Counted from the first letter of the stretch, positions 35,234 to 45,382 are shown. The stretch is 64,000 nucleotides of DNA from Richelia sinica FACHB-800 (GCF_014698825.1 NZ_JACJTT010000010.1:62001-126000), one strand, 5' to 3'. A program made the numbers and translations. The notes: generated by a model from the sequence alone, not told the origin.

Positions 35234-38200
35234 TTAAAATCTTCTCTCAAACTCAATTACAGCCCGACTATCATCTGTTAAATTGGTGGAAGAACGCAGT
35301 CGAAACTCATCATTAATTCGGTAGTTAATCCCCCATTGAAATGGGTCGTCTGTAGTTAATATTTTGATGCCAGAAATAGAAAACTTAGAGGAAATATCTA
35401 CACCAGCTTCTAAGGCTAATTCTAAACTAGAGTTACTTCTAGGTGCTTCCGGTCTATCAGCAATAATAGTAGGAAATAGCCGTAATTCACTTAAGCCAAA
35501 GGCGCTACCAATTTGGTTAAATGCACTTTGGAAATTATTAAAAACTGCGGAACCTGCTATGTTAATTAAACCTAAGGTACTATCAGCACGACCTTGGGTA
35601 TCAACAAAACCTCCACCTAACAAAGTGACAATTTCTGTTTCTGATCGACTAGGGCTACTTTTGAGTTCTAAATTATCATTAATTTTGCTAGCAGAACCTT
35701 TAATATTCGCTTCTACTCTCACGGTTTCTAAAGTTGATAAACCTGTACCTTGACGGCTGATGTCAACGTTTTGGATAACATCCAGAACTTTCGCGAAGAG
35801 ACGCAGATTTAAATCTGGGTTGCGGGGTTGACTACTTCTAAAAGTGGCGCTATTGTCATAACCGCGTGCTAAGTTTAATTGGGTCGTAAATAAATTTACC
35901 CCTCCTTGAGTCAATTTGATTGTACCTTCGGGAATTGGGTTACTTAAGAAACCATTTACTGTCAAATTACCAGAAGCAAGAAAATTGAAAATTGGCGGTC
36001 TGGCAATTTTTACATTTCTGCCCAGTTTTAATTCCAAATTATCTAGCTTTGTAATCCGAATATTGGTATCTGACTTATTTTGCTTGTTAACTTTCAATGA
36101 TGATGAATCAATATCATCATTAACTGTATTGGTATCGCTAGCTTCTGCTACTAATACTAGACCATCCACTAATTCAATGTTGCCGCCAATTACAGGATTT
36201 AGCAGGGAACCATTAATTTGTAAATTGCCACTGGCACCACCTTGATATAAACCTTTGAGGTTTAAGACTAATTTTTCTAGATTCACATTCAAAGGATTGT
36301 TGATTTTGATATTTTGACTAGTAAAAATGGGAATTTCTCCAGCCGCTTCTACTTTACCATTGCTATATTTACCTTGGAAACTTTCCACAACTACACGGTC
36401 AAAATCAAATTGGGCTTTACCGGAAACATTGGTTAATTTTCCTGGTAAAGCTTGGGCAGAAAAACTGGCATTGTTGAGAGAGGCAATGCCTTTGACTAAA
36501 GGTTGTCTCCTCGTACCACGAATGGTTAAATCTAATTCCCCTTCTCCATCCTCGAAGGATATTTCATTAGTAAAGAGATTTAATAAGGCTAAACCTTCAT
36601 CTTTAACTTTGACATCTAAATTAATTTGATTACTTTCTGGTTCTAGAGAAGCAAAAGGCAATTTATAGGGAATACTTCCTGTCACATTCACAGGTTCTGG
36701 ACCAGATGCCAAGACGGTACTACCAAAATTCAAGCGGCCGTTATTGTAGCTAAAACTAGCATTGGCTGATTCAATTTTCTTTTGGTTGAGTGTGCCGTTA
36801 GTAATATTTAATTCGCCTCTGGCTTGAGGATTGGCAACACTGCCAGCAATAGCAGCAGTGGCATTCAAATTCCCGGAAATGCCTACGGGTATTTTGACAA
36901 AGTTACTTAATAATTGAATGGGGAAGTTTTTAACTCTTAATTGACCAGATTGTTCTTTTCCACCAATGTTGCCAGCAAAGTTAATTAATTTATCTTTTGA
37001 TTCAACTCGCAGCGGTTGTAGCCGTAATACTCCATTGGTAAAATTGCCTTCAGCAATGACTTTATCTGCACGATAATAACGATTTGGTTCTTCTTCCCGA
37101 CCCCAAACAAAGTTTTGCCCTTGTAAATTAAATTCAACTGTTGGTGCTTTGGTGGCAATGGTATTGATCGCAATGTCACCGTTAAAAATACCCTGTAAAT
37201 CAATTAAATCTGGGATGGGTTTGGATGCCAAGCGTTTTTCTTCTTGGTTGGTTTGCAGAGTATCTAATTCTGACAAACGCTGAATTTGACTGAGTAAAGG
37301 TTGATTAGGTAAGCCTTGGGGATAGATGTTGGTCAGGTCTGCCGCTGTGCCGTAGGTGGGTGCAGTTAAACCCCTTTGCAGGTCTTGGAGATCAAAAATT
37401 TGGGCAGCAGCAAGAACATCTTGAATTTGCCCTTGACTAACGTTGATTTTGGCTTGAATTTGGGGTTTGCGGTTGATTTGCTGGATATTGGCGTTAAAAC
37501 TGTAGCGACTTTTGCCTTTAATCAGTTCACTGTTCGTGAAGGTAGCACTATTATTGTTGTAGCGAAATAGGGTGCTAAAACGATCGCCTTTGATTCTCGC
37601 TAGTCTGGGTTGGTCAATGGCAATATTGCCTGCTGCGGCTAATGTTTGTTGATTGACTTGGAACTTGCCAGATAATAGGCCAGCAACTGCACCGGCACCT
37701 AAAGCGGTGTTATCAGGTAAGGCGATATTTAAGGCTTTGAGAGGGAAATTCTCAACATTTACCGTCCAATCATTTTCTACTGCCCTACCTGTAGCTAAAG
37801 CTTGTTGCCACTTGACTAAAAAGGCGTTGGGACGATTATTAGGACTGAGATTGACAGCCAAGCGATCGCTTTTCCCAGCTACATCCAGACTAGAACTTTG
37901 CCCTTGCTGCAAGTTAATATTACCAGTCAGCAACGGTTCAAAGGCAAAATCCTTCACCCGCAAATTTCTCAATCCCAGCATCCCCACTAAATTGGGTGCG
38001 GTGAGTTTACCTGTAATTTGCCCATTAAAATCAGCTAGACCAGTGACAGCAACATTCTGCGGTAGCTTTAAAGATACATTTTGCAGATTGTAATTCTTCG
38101 CTTGCACATTGAGATTGAGTTGGGTAATGGTGGGAATTCCTGGCTTTTGGGCATCAGCCAAGATATAGCCATTGGCATTGACATCTCTTCCCTTCGCACT

Positions 38201-40690
38201 ATTAACAATCAATCTTTCACCATTCCAAGCGATGGCAGCATTCAAGGGTGACCTAATCCCCGCAATGCCTTGGCTAAACTGCACTTCACCAGCTGCCAAC
38301 ACATCCGCTAATCGACCAGACCCAAACACACCCATCACTTGTAATTGGGCTGCTAAATCCCCTTGCCACTGGGGATTTAACCGAGTTAATTCCACACCCC
38401 TACCACTTACCGCCGCTTGATAACGTCCATCTGCCAATTGGATATTTTTGGCTGTAACCGTTCCCCCAGAAACATTTAACTTAGCTTGACCAGTGGCTTG
38501 AATAGTATTGGTGCGGATAGACTCAGCTAACCCAGCCACATTAAACTCACCTGTTACCCGACTATCTCGCAGTTGGGGGGCAACATTTGCTAATCGGGGT
38601 AAAGGCACTTGATTAATGGTCAGTTGTCCTTGGTAACGTCCATCAGCTAATTGGATATTTTTGGCTGTAACTTTTCCACCATCTACAGCTAACTGCCCAT
38701 CACCCTTAGCAATAGCCGTTTGCAAACTGAAATTTTCTCGATTACCAGCAACTTGAAATTTACCTGTTAATGGTGCATTCAAAATCGGATGGGCTTTTTT
38801 CAAGATTTGTCCCAACCGCACATCTTCAGCTACCAATTCCGCTGCAAAGCTTTTATCTTGTAACTTGACTTGATTAATACCCACTTTGCCACCAGCAATG
38901 CTGACCGCAGCCCCATTGGGGCGAATCTCTTCCACTTTAAAGGGGCCAGAACTACCAGCCAAATCTAAACCACCATTAAATCTGGCCCCAGCTAAGGAGA
39001 CATTTGGTAATTTCTGTTCTTGAACAAAGGGAGTTAACTTGACATTAGCAGCTTGAGTAAAAGCTTGCCATTTTTGATTGGCATAACTACCATTAGCCCG
39101 AACAATACCATCACCAACATTCACCGCCACATTTTGGAACAAGACAGTGCGATCGCTATTGATAATGGTTTCACCAGAGGCTGCATATTTAGCCTTGGGT
39201 GCTTGCCATTTCACAAAAGTTTGCACATTGTTGGGTGTGCCAGTGATTTGGGCAATACCCGCAACCGTACCAATGGAAAATCCAGGATTAATGGCATAAA
39301 TTTGGGCGATCGCATCCCCAGGCACATTATCCGAGGCAAAATTTAAGTTGATTTGGGATGCTTTCCCCAGCTTGATGCGGCCTCCTCCTCTCACATCCGC
39401 CCCTAGCTGGGATTTTCCTTGAATATCTTCAATCGTCAGCAGGGAATCTTGAGTTGCTAACTTAAACTTGGCACTCAATTGGGCAAAATCCACTTTATCG
39501 ATGCGTGTGGATTTCAAACCAGTTACCTGACCTGATAGCACAGGGTGAGAAATTGCCCCTCCCATCTGCACATCAGCCTTCACCACCCCCAGCACTGGGA
39601 ATGGCAGTTTTACTTTCAAGGTTTCTTGGGCATTAGCCAGACTCACCGCATTCACACGGGCCGCCAAATTAAAACCGTTGTGCCGATCAATTACACCTGT
39701 AGCAGTCAGGGGAATTTTGCCGTAGCTAGTCACCATCTGGTCTAGCTTAATTACCATGCCTTGAAAAGTCAGATTACCTTGACTATTACTCAAAAGCTGC
39801 GGTACACGGGGGATTGACAGGGTTACCCCTTGAACAGAGGCATTACCAAATAATAAAGTCGGGCGATCAGGAGTCAATTGAATCTGTACATCACCATTAA
39901 CTCGACCAGCCTGCAAATCTAATGGCAACTTCACCAACCGGGTAATTTCTGCTGCTAGCAATCCTTTCGTTTGGATGCGAACATCACCAGCCAAACTCTT
40001 ACCAGGGCGTACATCTCCTTGGATGTAAATGCTTCCCCCCGTCCCTGGCGTACCAGCTAAATCTAACTTAATCAGGCGATTCTTTTCTAAAAGTTTGGCA
40101 GTACCATTAACTTCCGTAAAACTGACAGCTACTGGAGATTGATTTGTCGGTGTTTTTCCTTGATGTGGCTGGGGTAATAATACTAATCGTCCATTCCGAA
40201 ATCGCAGTTTATCTAACTCAGTGTTAATCGGCCCCCTAGCTGGTTGCTGAACAATTTTGGTGGCTAACCAGCGTCCTTGATCATCCTGATCAACATATAT
40301 ATCTGGGTTAATTAATGTAACATCCAATAACAACCGACGTTGACTCACTAATTGCCACAGGTCAAACCCGACTTCAATTCCCTCGATGGTCAACCAGTCT
40401 TTATCCGTAGCTGTAGCAGGTATGGTCGAACCACCAAACTTCACCCCCATCCAGGAAAAATCTGTGACTTTTCCCAATTTAATCGGACGGTTGAGGCTAT
40501 TAGTGAGGTTTTTCTCGGCTACAGGCACTAACTCGTGATAAACAAAATTCTGTAGTCGCCAAGCACCACCGATCATCGCTAACAGTAAAAATATGCCGAA
40601 GGCTAAACCACCACGACTAAAGATGATCAACCACAGTAACTGACGACGAGTGGAGGAGGAGTGAGAATCTTGATTAAAAGAGTTAGACAT
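35234..40690 (-). CDS. TamB-like AsmA/bridge-type envelope protein
   Basis: A giant protein of 1818 residues with an N-terminal membrane helix (about residues 28-48). Thousands of bases of repetitive beta-rich sequence follow, of the NG.L.V.G....P...G.V.l..G type, and the protein ends in a TamB (DUF490) domain with VTLLGGGFVDTQG and a terminal aromatic ERRF. Such proteins span the periplasm as a hydrophobic-groove bridge and are linked to lipid transport or outer-membrane protein assembly. Two internal near-identical motifs TAKNIQLADGRYQ (near residues 680 and 745) show local repeat expansion. No TamA/Omp85 gene is adjacent. It is transcribed alone. Confidence 0.88.
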   Translation of the reverse strand: MSNSFNQDSHSSSTRRQLLWLIIFSRGGLAFGIFLLLAMIGGAWRLQNFVYHELVPVAEKNLTNSLNRPIKLGKVTDFSWMGVKFGGSTIPATATDKDWLTIEGIEVGFDLWQLVSQRRLLLDVTLINPDIYVDQDDQGRWLATKIVQQPARGPINTELDKLRFRNGRLVLLPQPHQGKTPTNQSPVAVSFTEVNGTAKLLEKNRLIKLDLAGTPGTGGSIYIQGDVRPGKSLAGDVRIQTKGLLAAEITRLVKLPLDLQAGRVNGDVQIQLTPDRPTLLFGNASVQGVTLSIPRVPQLLSNSQGNLTFQGMVIKLDQMVTSYGKIPLTATGVIDRHNGFNLAARVNAVSLANAQETLKVKLPFPVLGVVKADVQMGGAISHPVLSGQVTGLKSTRIDKVDFAQLSAKFKLATQDSLLTIEDIQGKSQLGADVRGGGRIKLGKASQINLNFASDNVPGDAIAQIYAINPGFSIGTVAGIAQITGTPNNVQTFVKWQAPKAKYAASGETIINSDRTVLFQNVAVNVGDGIVRANGSYANQKWQAFTQAANVKLTPFVQEQKLPNVSLAGARFNGGLDLAGSSGPFKVEEIRPNGAAVSIAGGKVGINQVKLQDKSFAAELVAEDVRLGQILKKAHPILNAPLTGKFQVAGNRENFSLQTAIAKGDGQLAVDGGKVTAKNIQLADGRYQGQLTINQVPLPRLANVAPQLRDSRVTGEFNVAGLAESIRTNTIQATGQAKLNVSGGTVTAKNIQLADGRYQAAVSGRGVELTRLNPQWQGDLAAQLQVMGVFGSGRLADVLAAGEVQFSQGIAGIRSPLNAAIAWNGERLIVNSAKGRDVNANGYILADAQKPGIPTITQLNLNVQAKNYNLQNVSLKLPQNVAVTGLADFNGQITGKLTAPNLVGMLGLRNLRVKDFAFEPLLTGNINLQQGQSSSLDVAGKSDRLAVNLSPNNRPNAFLVKWQQALATGRAVENDWTVNVENFPLKALNIALPDNTALGAGAVAGLLSGKFQVNQQTLAAAGNIAIDQPRLARIKGDRFSTLFRYNNNSATFTNSELIKGKSRYSFNANIQQINRKPQIQAKINVSQGQIQDVLAAAQIFDLQDLQRGLTAPTYGTAADLTNIYPQGLPNQPLLSQIQRLSELDTLQTNQEEKRLASKPIPDLIDLQGIFNGDIAINTIATKAPTVEFNLQGQNFVWGREEEPNRYYRADKVIAEGNFTNGVLRLQPLRVESKDKLINFAGNIGGKEQSGQLRVKNFPIQLLSNFVKIPVGISGNLNATAAIAGSVANPQARGELNITNGTLNQKKIESANASFSYNNGRLNFGSTVLASGPEPVNVTGSIPYKLPFASLEPESNQINLDVKVKDEGLALLNLFTNEISFEDGEGELDLTIRGTRRQPLVKGIASLNNASFSAQALPGKLTNVSGKAQFDFDRVVVESFQGKYSNGKVEAAGEIPIFTSQNIKINNPLNVNLEKLVLNLKGLYQGGASGNLQINGSLLNPVIGGNIELVDGLVLVAEASDTNTVNDDIDSSSLKVNKQNKSDTNIRITKLDNLELKLGRNVKIARPPIFNFLASGNLTVNGFLSNPIPEGTIKLTQGGVNLFTTQLNLARGYDNSATFRSSQPRNPDLNLRLFAKVLDVIQNVDISRQGTGLSTLETVRVEANIKGSASKINDNLELKSSPSRSETEIVTLLGGGFVDTQGRADSTLGLINIAGSAVFNNFQSAFNQIGSAFGLSELRLFPTIIADRPEAPRSNSSLELALEAGVDISSKFSISGIKILTTDDPFQWGINYRINDEFRLRSSTNLTDDSRAVIEFERRF

Positions 40691-41087
40691 CGGTTTTCAC
40701 CCACGGGAATTGCCTGATGTTGTTGCTAACTGCTTAAACTGGCGCAATTAGCACGATATATGACTCTGACCTGGTTGGAATAAAAATAAATTTTGATATT
40801 ATTCCAACATCAACCATTTGAGTATAACGGGGAGATTTCCAAAATCCAAAATGGTATGAGTTGGCTGGATAAACAAGGGCAAATTTTCAGCAGATGGTAG
40901 CAGGAGTCAGAGTGAATGATGAGGGTAGGAAAACCCGTGATCAAGGAAACACCGATAAATCTGTGATTTTATGTGCTTTTTCAACCGATTGATACATTTG
41001 CTATTTGTACATAATTCATTCTGAATTCTGACTCCTGACTTCTGTATTCTGTTTGATAATATCAACTTCAGAATTAAAGGATGGATG
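40691..41087. other. 397-bp intergenic region with long inverted repeat
   Basis: No credible gene. AGGAGTCAGA (40902-40911) and its exact inverse TCTGACTCCT (41027-41036) bound a 135-base segment. Its right end holds a degenerate heptad series (CTGAATT, CTGACTC, CTGACTT, CTGTATT) typical of cyanobacterial short tandem repeats. An AAAGGA Shine-Dalgarno precedes the next gene. Confidence 0.5.
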
Positions 41088-41501
41088 ATGCGTGTTTTTG
41101 TACTAATTTTTAATGCAGGCACTGACAATGAGGGAATTCACTCCATTCAGGTCGCAAACCGGAATAAAATCCTCATGTTTGAGTCAGAAGATGATGCAAC
41201 TCGCTTTGGTGTGATGTTAGAAGCCCAAGACTTCCCCACAGCCACAGTAGAACAAATGGACGCGGATGATATTAAGGAATTTTGCCAAGCTTATGACTAT
41301 GACTGGGAAATTATCCCAGAAAACGGTGATTTAGTCCTGCCACCAGAAGCTAACGTAGAACAAACTGACTGGCAACCGGAAGATGATTCCCCATTGTCAA
41401 CAAATCAGTTTGATGATGCGGATGCCGATGACACTTCACCGACGGAAATCTCTGATTCTGAGTTAGACAGCATTCGTCGCAAACTCGAAGGTTTGTTGTA
41501 A
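41088..41501 (+). CDS. DUF3110 domain-containing protein
   Basis: A 137-residue cyanobacterial/plastid-type protein. The N-terminal domain (RVFVLIFNAG, GIHSIQ, MFESEDDATRFGVMLEAQDFP) is the DUF3110 fold, and the C-terminal half is strongly acidic and ends in a helix (SELDSIRRKLEGLL). Function is not established. Two ATG codons are adjacent; the second has better spacing from AAAGGA. Orthologues usually begin MRVFVLLFN, which agrees with the second start. Confidence 0.85.
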   Translation: MRVFVLIFNAGTDNEGIHSIQVANRNKILMFESEDDATRFGVMLEAQDFPTATVEQMDADDIKEFCQAYDYDWEIIPENGDLVLPPEANVEQTDWQPEDDSPLSTNQFDDADADDTSPTEISDSELDSIRRKLEGLL

Positions 41502-41544
41502 TTACTCCTCCTTTTCTTCCTGTTCCCTCGCTGATGACACATTG

Positions 41545-41608
41545 ACAAATGACCACCAACAACTGACAACTAAACAAATGACCACCAAAAATTGACAACG
41601 GACAAATG
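41545..41608 (+). repeat. degenerate heptad repeat leading into murQ
   Basis: The segment ACAAATGAC recurs at 41545, 41574 and 41602 with a period of 28-29 bases, made of sub-units such as ACAACTG and ACAACTA. The third ACAAATG contains the murQ start codon. It is of the short-tandem-repeat type common in Nostocales intergenic DNA. Confidence 0.6.
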
Positions 41609-42535
41609 ACAAATTTGCAGGAACGCGGGCATCTGTTAACCGAACAAATCAATCCCCATAGTCTGAACCTAGACCAACTCAATTCTGTGGAATTGGTGGA
41701 ATTGTTTAATAGTGAGGACTTTAAGGCAGTGGCAGCGGTGGCTGAGGCAAAAATTCCCTTAGCTAAAGCCATTGATACTACAGCTGAAAGATTACGCCAA
41801 GGTGGGAGGTTATTTTACATCGGTGCGGGGACTAGTGGGCGGTTGGGAGTATTAGATGCGGCTGAATGTCCACCTACTTTTTGCACCCCTCCTGATTTGG
41901 TACAGGGAATTATTGCCGGTGGTGCTGGTGCGCTGGTACGTAGTTCTGAGGATTTAGAGGATCGGGCAGAAGATGGGGCCGGGGCGATCGCTCAACGTCA
42001 AATTACCCAATTAGATGTGGTAGTTGGCATCACCGCTGGGGGCACTACTCCTTTTGTACATGGTGCTTTAAATGCGGCTCGACAACGGGGGGCTGCAACA
42101 ATTTTTATCGCCTGTGTTCCTGCTGACCAAGTGAGTTTTGAAGCGGATATTGATATTCGATTGTTAACAGGCCCAGAAGTCCTAGCTGGTTCGACTCGTC
42201 TGAAAGCTGGGACGGTAACTAAGCTGGCTTTAAATATTCTCTCCACCGGGGTGATGGTGAAGTTAGGCAAGGTCTACGGTAATCGTATGGTGGATGTGGC
42301 GGTCACAAATCAAAAATTACGCGATCGCGCCCTTCGCATTCTACAAGACCTGACTGGCTTAAGTCGGGAAGCATCTGGTTTTCTGTTGGAACGCAGTGGT
42401 AAATGGGTAAAACTTGCTCTCTTAATGCACTGGACTAATTTAGATAAAGAAGCAGGGGAAAAGCTTCTCGCTGCACATCAAGGTAATCTCCGGGCTGCTG
42501 TTGCTACCTATGAAAGCCAGCAAAAACCCTCATAG
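41606..42535 (+). CDS. murQ: N-acetylmuramic acid 6-phosphate etherase
   Basis: Cleaves the lactyl ether of MurNAc-6-phosphate to give GlcNAc-6-phosphate and D-lactate in cell-wall recycling. The SIS domain with GRLFYIGAGTSGRLGVLDAAE and CPPTF is diagnostic, as are GGAGALVRSSEDLEDR and the catalytic glutamate region SEDLEDRAEDG. The length of 309 residues is normal. The start codon lies in a tandem repeat without a clear Shine-Dalgarno. A hairpin plus T-run follows about 65 bases after the stop. Confidence 0.95.
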   Translation: MTNLQERGHLLTEQINPHSLNLDQLNSVELVELFNSEDFKAVAAVAEAKIPLAKAIDTTAERLRQGGRLFYIGAGTSGRLGVLDAAECPPTFCTPPDLVQGIIAGGAGALVRSSEDLEDRAEDGAGAIAQRQITQLDVVVGITAGGTTPFVHGALNAARQRGAATIFIACVPADQVSFEADIDIRLLTGPEVLAGSTRLKAGTVTKLALNILSTGVMVKLGKVYGNRMVDVAVTNQKLRDRALRILQDLTGLSREASGFLLERSGKWVKLALLMHWTNLDKEAGEKLLAAHQGNLRAAVATYESQQKPS

Positions 42536-42601
42536 GTTCTTGATTACTCATGTCGTTTCTGGATGCTGGTGTAGTCTACCCGTAGGAATGCTGAATTTTG
42601 T

Positions 42602-42641
42602 GTAGAGATGTTCTTGCTGAATGTCTCTACCATAGTTTTTT
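42602..42641 (+). terminator. terminator of murQ
   Basis: GTAGAGATGTTC (42602-42613) pairs with GAATGTCTCTAC (42619-42630) with G-U tolerance around the loop TTGCT, followed by CATAG and six T. The arms resemble the GTAGAGAC-type palindrome seen near 30.87 kb. Confidence 0.55.
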
Positions 42642-43737
42642 CGTACATTCGTACATTTGGGGACAATTTAATATAATATTAATGTCTACATATAATATAG
42701 TTTCCCATCACTTATCCATCGCTCATTCTTGCAAATATGGGAGTATGGCTTGGTGAGATATTCATCATCCAATGTTTGAGAATTTATACCTAAATTTTGG
42801 TGTCATTGCTGTGGAAAAAAGTTTGATATTAGTTTTCTAGGCAATGTTTCTAGTTCAACATGGGGCTATTTTTTAATATTTAGTCTTGCTGACACCAATG
42901 ACCTAATCATTGTGAAAAATACCTTGCTCTATGTTTTGTTTTAGTCCATTCATAGTCATCATCAAGTATTACTGATAGCTTTACTAGTTATTTATCTATA
43001 AATATGTGGAAATGAGGATTATAGTCTTTCCAGAGATTGAGACTCATTATCACAAGTTATTGAGAAATTTGTGAAGCTAACAGTAGTTTTGTGCCAAGGT
43101 ATTGTAGTAATAATAGAGACATAATGACCCCTATTCCCTAGTCAAAGGTGGTCTAATAAATAAGTGCATCAATATTTTGATGTTAATCACAACATTACAC
43201 GAACAATCTCTATGACATCAAGTAATATTTCAGATATTGCTTTGACCATAGCCTAGCTACCATCAGGCATTGAACAGAGGTTTATTAACTTTTATGAGGC
43301 TTTATTAAAGATTAAACAAATTCACGAAAACTTCTCTCTTAATCAGGTGAATCTTCTCAGATAAACAATGCTATTAAAAAAATAAGTTCAGAAGTTCTAC
43401 GGATATACTCAACCAAAAATAATCAGTAAAATACTCTTGAGATTAAAAAAATATTTCAGAATGTGGCAGTATAGCAATTTCCTATGATGCTGATGATAAT
43501 TTGCTAAAACATAGAGCCGAAAGATCATATTCTCAAGCCTGATAGATAGCACCACCATCAGCAATATATATAAATCTATCGTTGATATACATCACCATAT
43601 CCTGAGCATTCATACATACAAACTATTCCGACCAGTGAGAAGGATAACTTCTCCTTCAATTTATTCGCATAGCACTGTATGGATAGTGTGGGTTTTCTAA
43701 AAGCTGACTGCTGAATCACTAAGGGACTGAATTAAGT
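42642..43737. other. 1.1-kb non-coding region upstream of the pix operon
   Basis: AT-rich, with stops in all frames and no recognisable protein remnant. It must hold the pixG promoter, but I see no convincing -35/-10 pair. A weak AGGGA lies about 14 bases before the pixG ATG. Its size suggests either extensive regulation or a decayed gene beyond recognition. Confidence 0.4.
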
Positions 43738-44916
43738 ATGACCCACCCAGAACTTATAGAATCAAGCAACTTACTGAATGAATTTAAGACCTGTACTCAG
43801 CTTCAATACAATGGGCAATTAAATCTCAAAAGTGCCAACGGTACTCGCTGGATCTTCTACTATCGTTTAGGGAGAATCGTGTGGGCAACTGGAGGGGTAC
43901 ATCCCTGTAGAAGGTTAAGGCGACTGATGGCGCAAAATTGCCCTGCTATAGATTTAGATAAACTGAGGTTTCGTGGTGAAGATGTTGCTTTTGACCATTG
44001 GGATTATCATCTTTTAGAAATCTTACATAAACGGCAAAAAATCCAACGGGAACAAATTCACGCGATTGTGGAAAGCACCATTGCTGAATTGTGTTTTGAT
44101 TTAGCCCAAGAATTTGATTTTAGCCAAGTGACATGCGATCGCTCTCAGGAAGTGATTTTAGAAGCGCCAATGAGCTTCACCAGTTCAGACATGTCGATGA
44201 GATTGATGCAAGAATCCTGGTCTATGTGGTCACAAGCAGGCTTGGCGAAGATTTCTCCCAACTTTGCTCCTATTATTCGTAAACCAGACCAACTAGAACA
44301 ACTGGTCAGTCCCCCTGTATATAAAAACTTTATCAACTTAATTAATGGGAAATCGACTCTGCGCGAGTTAGCCATGAAAATGAAGCAGAACGTGATGCCT
44401 GTGGCCCGTTCTTTGCTGCCTTATATTCTCAAAGGTATTATTGAATTGGTGGAAGTAGCAGACATTCCCTTTACACTGGCTGATGCAGACAACCCCAAAC
44501 CGAGAACCAGTAACGCGCCTGTTCCCCTCATTGCCTGTGTAGATGATAGTCCTTTAGTCTGCAAAATGTTGGAAGAAATTATTACTGGTAACGGCCTAAG
44601 GTTTACCAAAATTCAAGATGCAGTACAAGCTTTACCAATTCTCATCCAAGAAAAACCAGACTTGATTTTCTTAGATTTAATGATGCCTATCGCTAGTGGC
44701 TATGAAATCTGCACTCAAATCCGACGTATTCCAGCTTTTGCTAATACACCTGTGATCATCCTCACGGGTAGTGATGGTCTGTTAGATCGAGTGCGCGCGA
44801 AAGTAGTAGGTTCGACAGACTTCATGTCTAAACCAATAGTCGCTGAACGAGTGATGAATGCGATTCGCAAATATTTGAATGTGTCTAATCGTTTATTGGT
44901 TGATAGGTCTGCATAA
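43738..44916 (+). CDS. pixG: PatA-like response regulator of the phototaxis operon (PixG)
   Basis: A 392-residue protein with an N-terminal PATAN/DUF4388-type domain (about 1-130, including the LNLKSANGTRWIFYYRLGRI pattern), a helical middle part and a C-terminal receiver domain (about 262-385). The receiver keeps the acidic pair (CVDDSP), phospho-acceptor D313 (FLDLMMP), the T/S position (LTGSD) and the lysine (SKPI). PixG/PatA-type regulators relay CheA-like signals to type IV pilus control. First gene of the pix cluster; order G-H-I-J-L matches that of other cyanobacteria. Confidence 0.9.
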   Translation: MTHPELIESSNLLNEFKTCTQLQYNGQLNLKSANGTRWIFYYRLGRIVWATGGVHPCRRLRRLMAQNCPAIDLDKLRFRGEDVAFDHWDYHLLEILHKRQKIQREQIHAIVESTIAELCFDLAQEFDFSQVTCDRSQEVILEAPMSFTSSDMSMRLMQESWSMWSQAGLAKISPNFAPIIRKPDQLEQLVSPPVYKNFINLINGKSTLRELAMKMKQNVMPVARSLLPYILKGIIELVEVADIPFTLADADNPKPRTSNAPVPLIACVDDSPLVCKMLEEIITGNGLRFTKIQDAVQALPILIQEKPDLIFLDLMMPIASGYEICTQIRRIPAFANTPVIILTGSDGLLDRVRAKVVGSTDFMSKPIVAERVMNAIRKYLNVSNRLLVDRSA

Positions 44917-45382
44917 ATTGCACCAAGATGGAGTTCACCGACTGAATTGCCATCTGACAACACATTACACAGACTCATATATAAAAACTTAGCCTTGAGA
45001 GGCTGAATTTTGGGAACTACAACTTGAGAAATACTCCAATTAGTATTGAGTTAATCACCAGGATATCAGCTAAATCCTTCAGAGTATTTTTTCATCAGTT
45101 GTTAATCCGGTGTTAACTTAGTTAATCGTTGTTATCGGTTAATTAACTGTTAAAAATCAGCTTTTGAACTGAATTATTGATTGTAAATTTCTGTTGAAAA
45201 ATTCAGACTAGATTGGCAAATCTTTATACAATTAAATACTAGTATTTTAGGAAAATAAAACTGCAAATCATTAGTAGGCAAGATTTTCATAAGTTTTAAA
45301 GAATTGTCCAATTATACTCTGTTATACTAGTGTGTGTTCACCATTAAATGACAATTTTCATCTGTAAATAAAAGGAATTACT
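44917..45382. other. 466-bp gap between pixG and pixH
   Basis: No gene. The middle carries a series of GTTAA motifs with near-helical spacing, listed separately. A putative weak start region (AAAAGGAATTACT) directly precedes the pixH ATG. Confidence 0.5.
45101..45153 (+). promoter_or_regulatory. phased GTTAA cluster upstream of pixH
   Basis: GTTAA begins at 45101, 45112, 45121, 45138 and 45149, with GTTAT at 45131. Steps of 11, 9, 10, 7 and 11 place most copies on one face of the helix. It is a candidate array of regulator sites about 230-280 bases before pixH; chance AT-richness is the alternative. Confidence 0.35.

Noticed and set aside
40907-41128. Minus-strand open frame of 73 codons before the DUF3110 gene
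   Set aside because: It runs through heptad repeat DNA and overlaps the next gene; the product looks like translated repeat sequence.
42642-43737. Pseudogene upstream of pixG
   Set aside because: I translated parts by eye and found only short fragments with no family resemblance.
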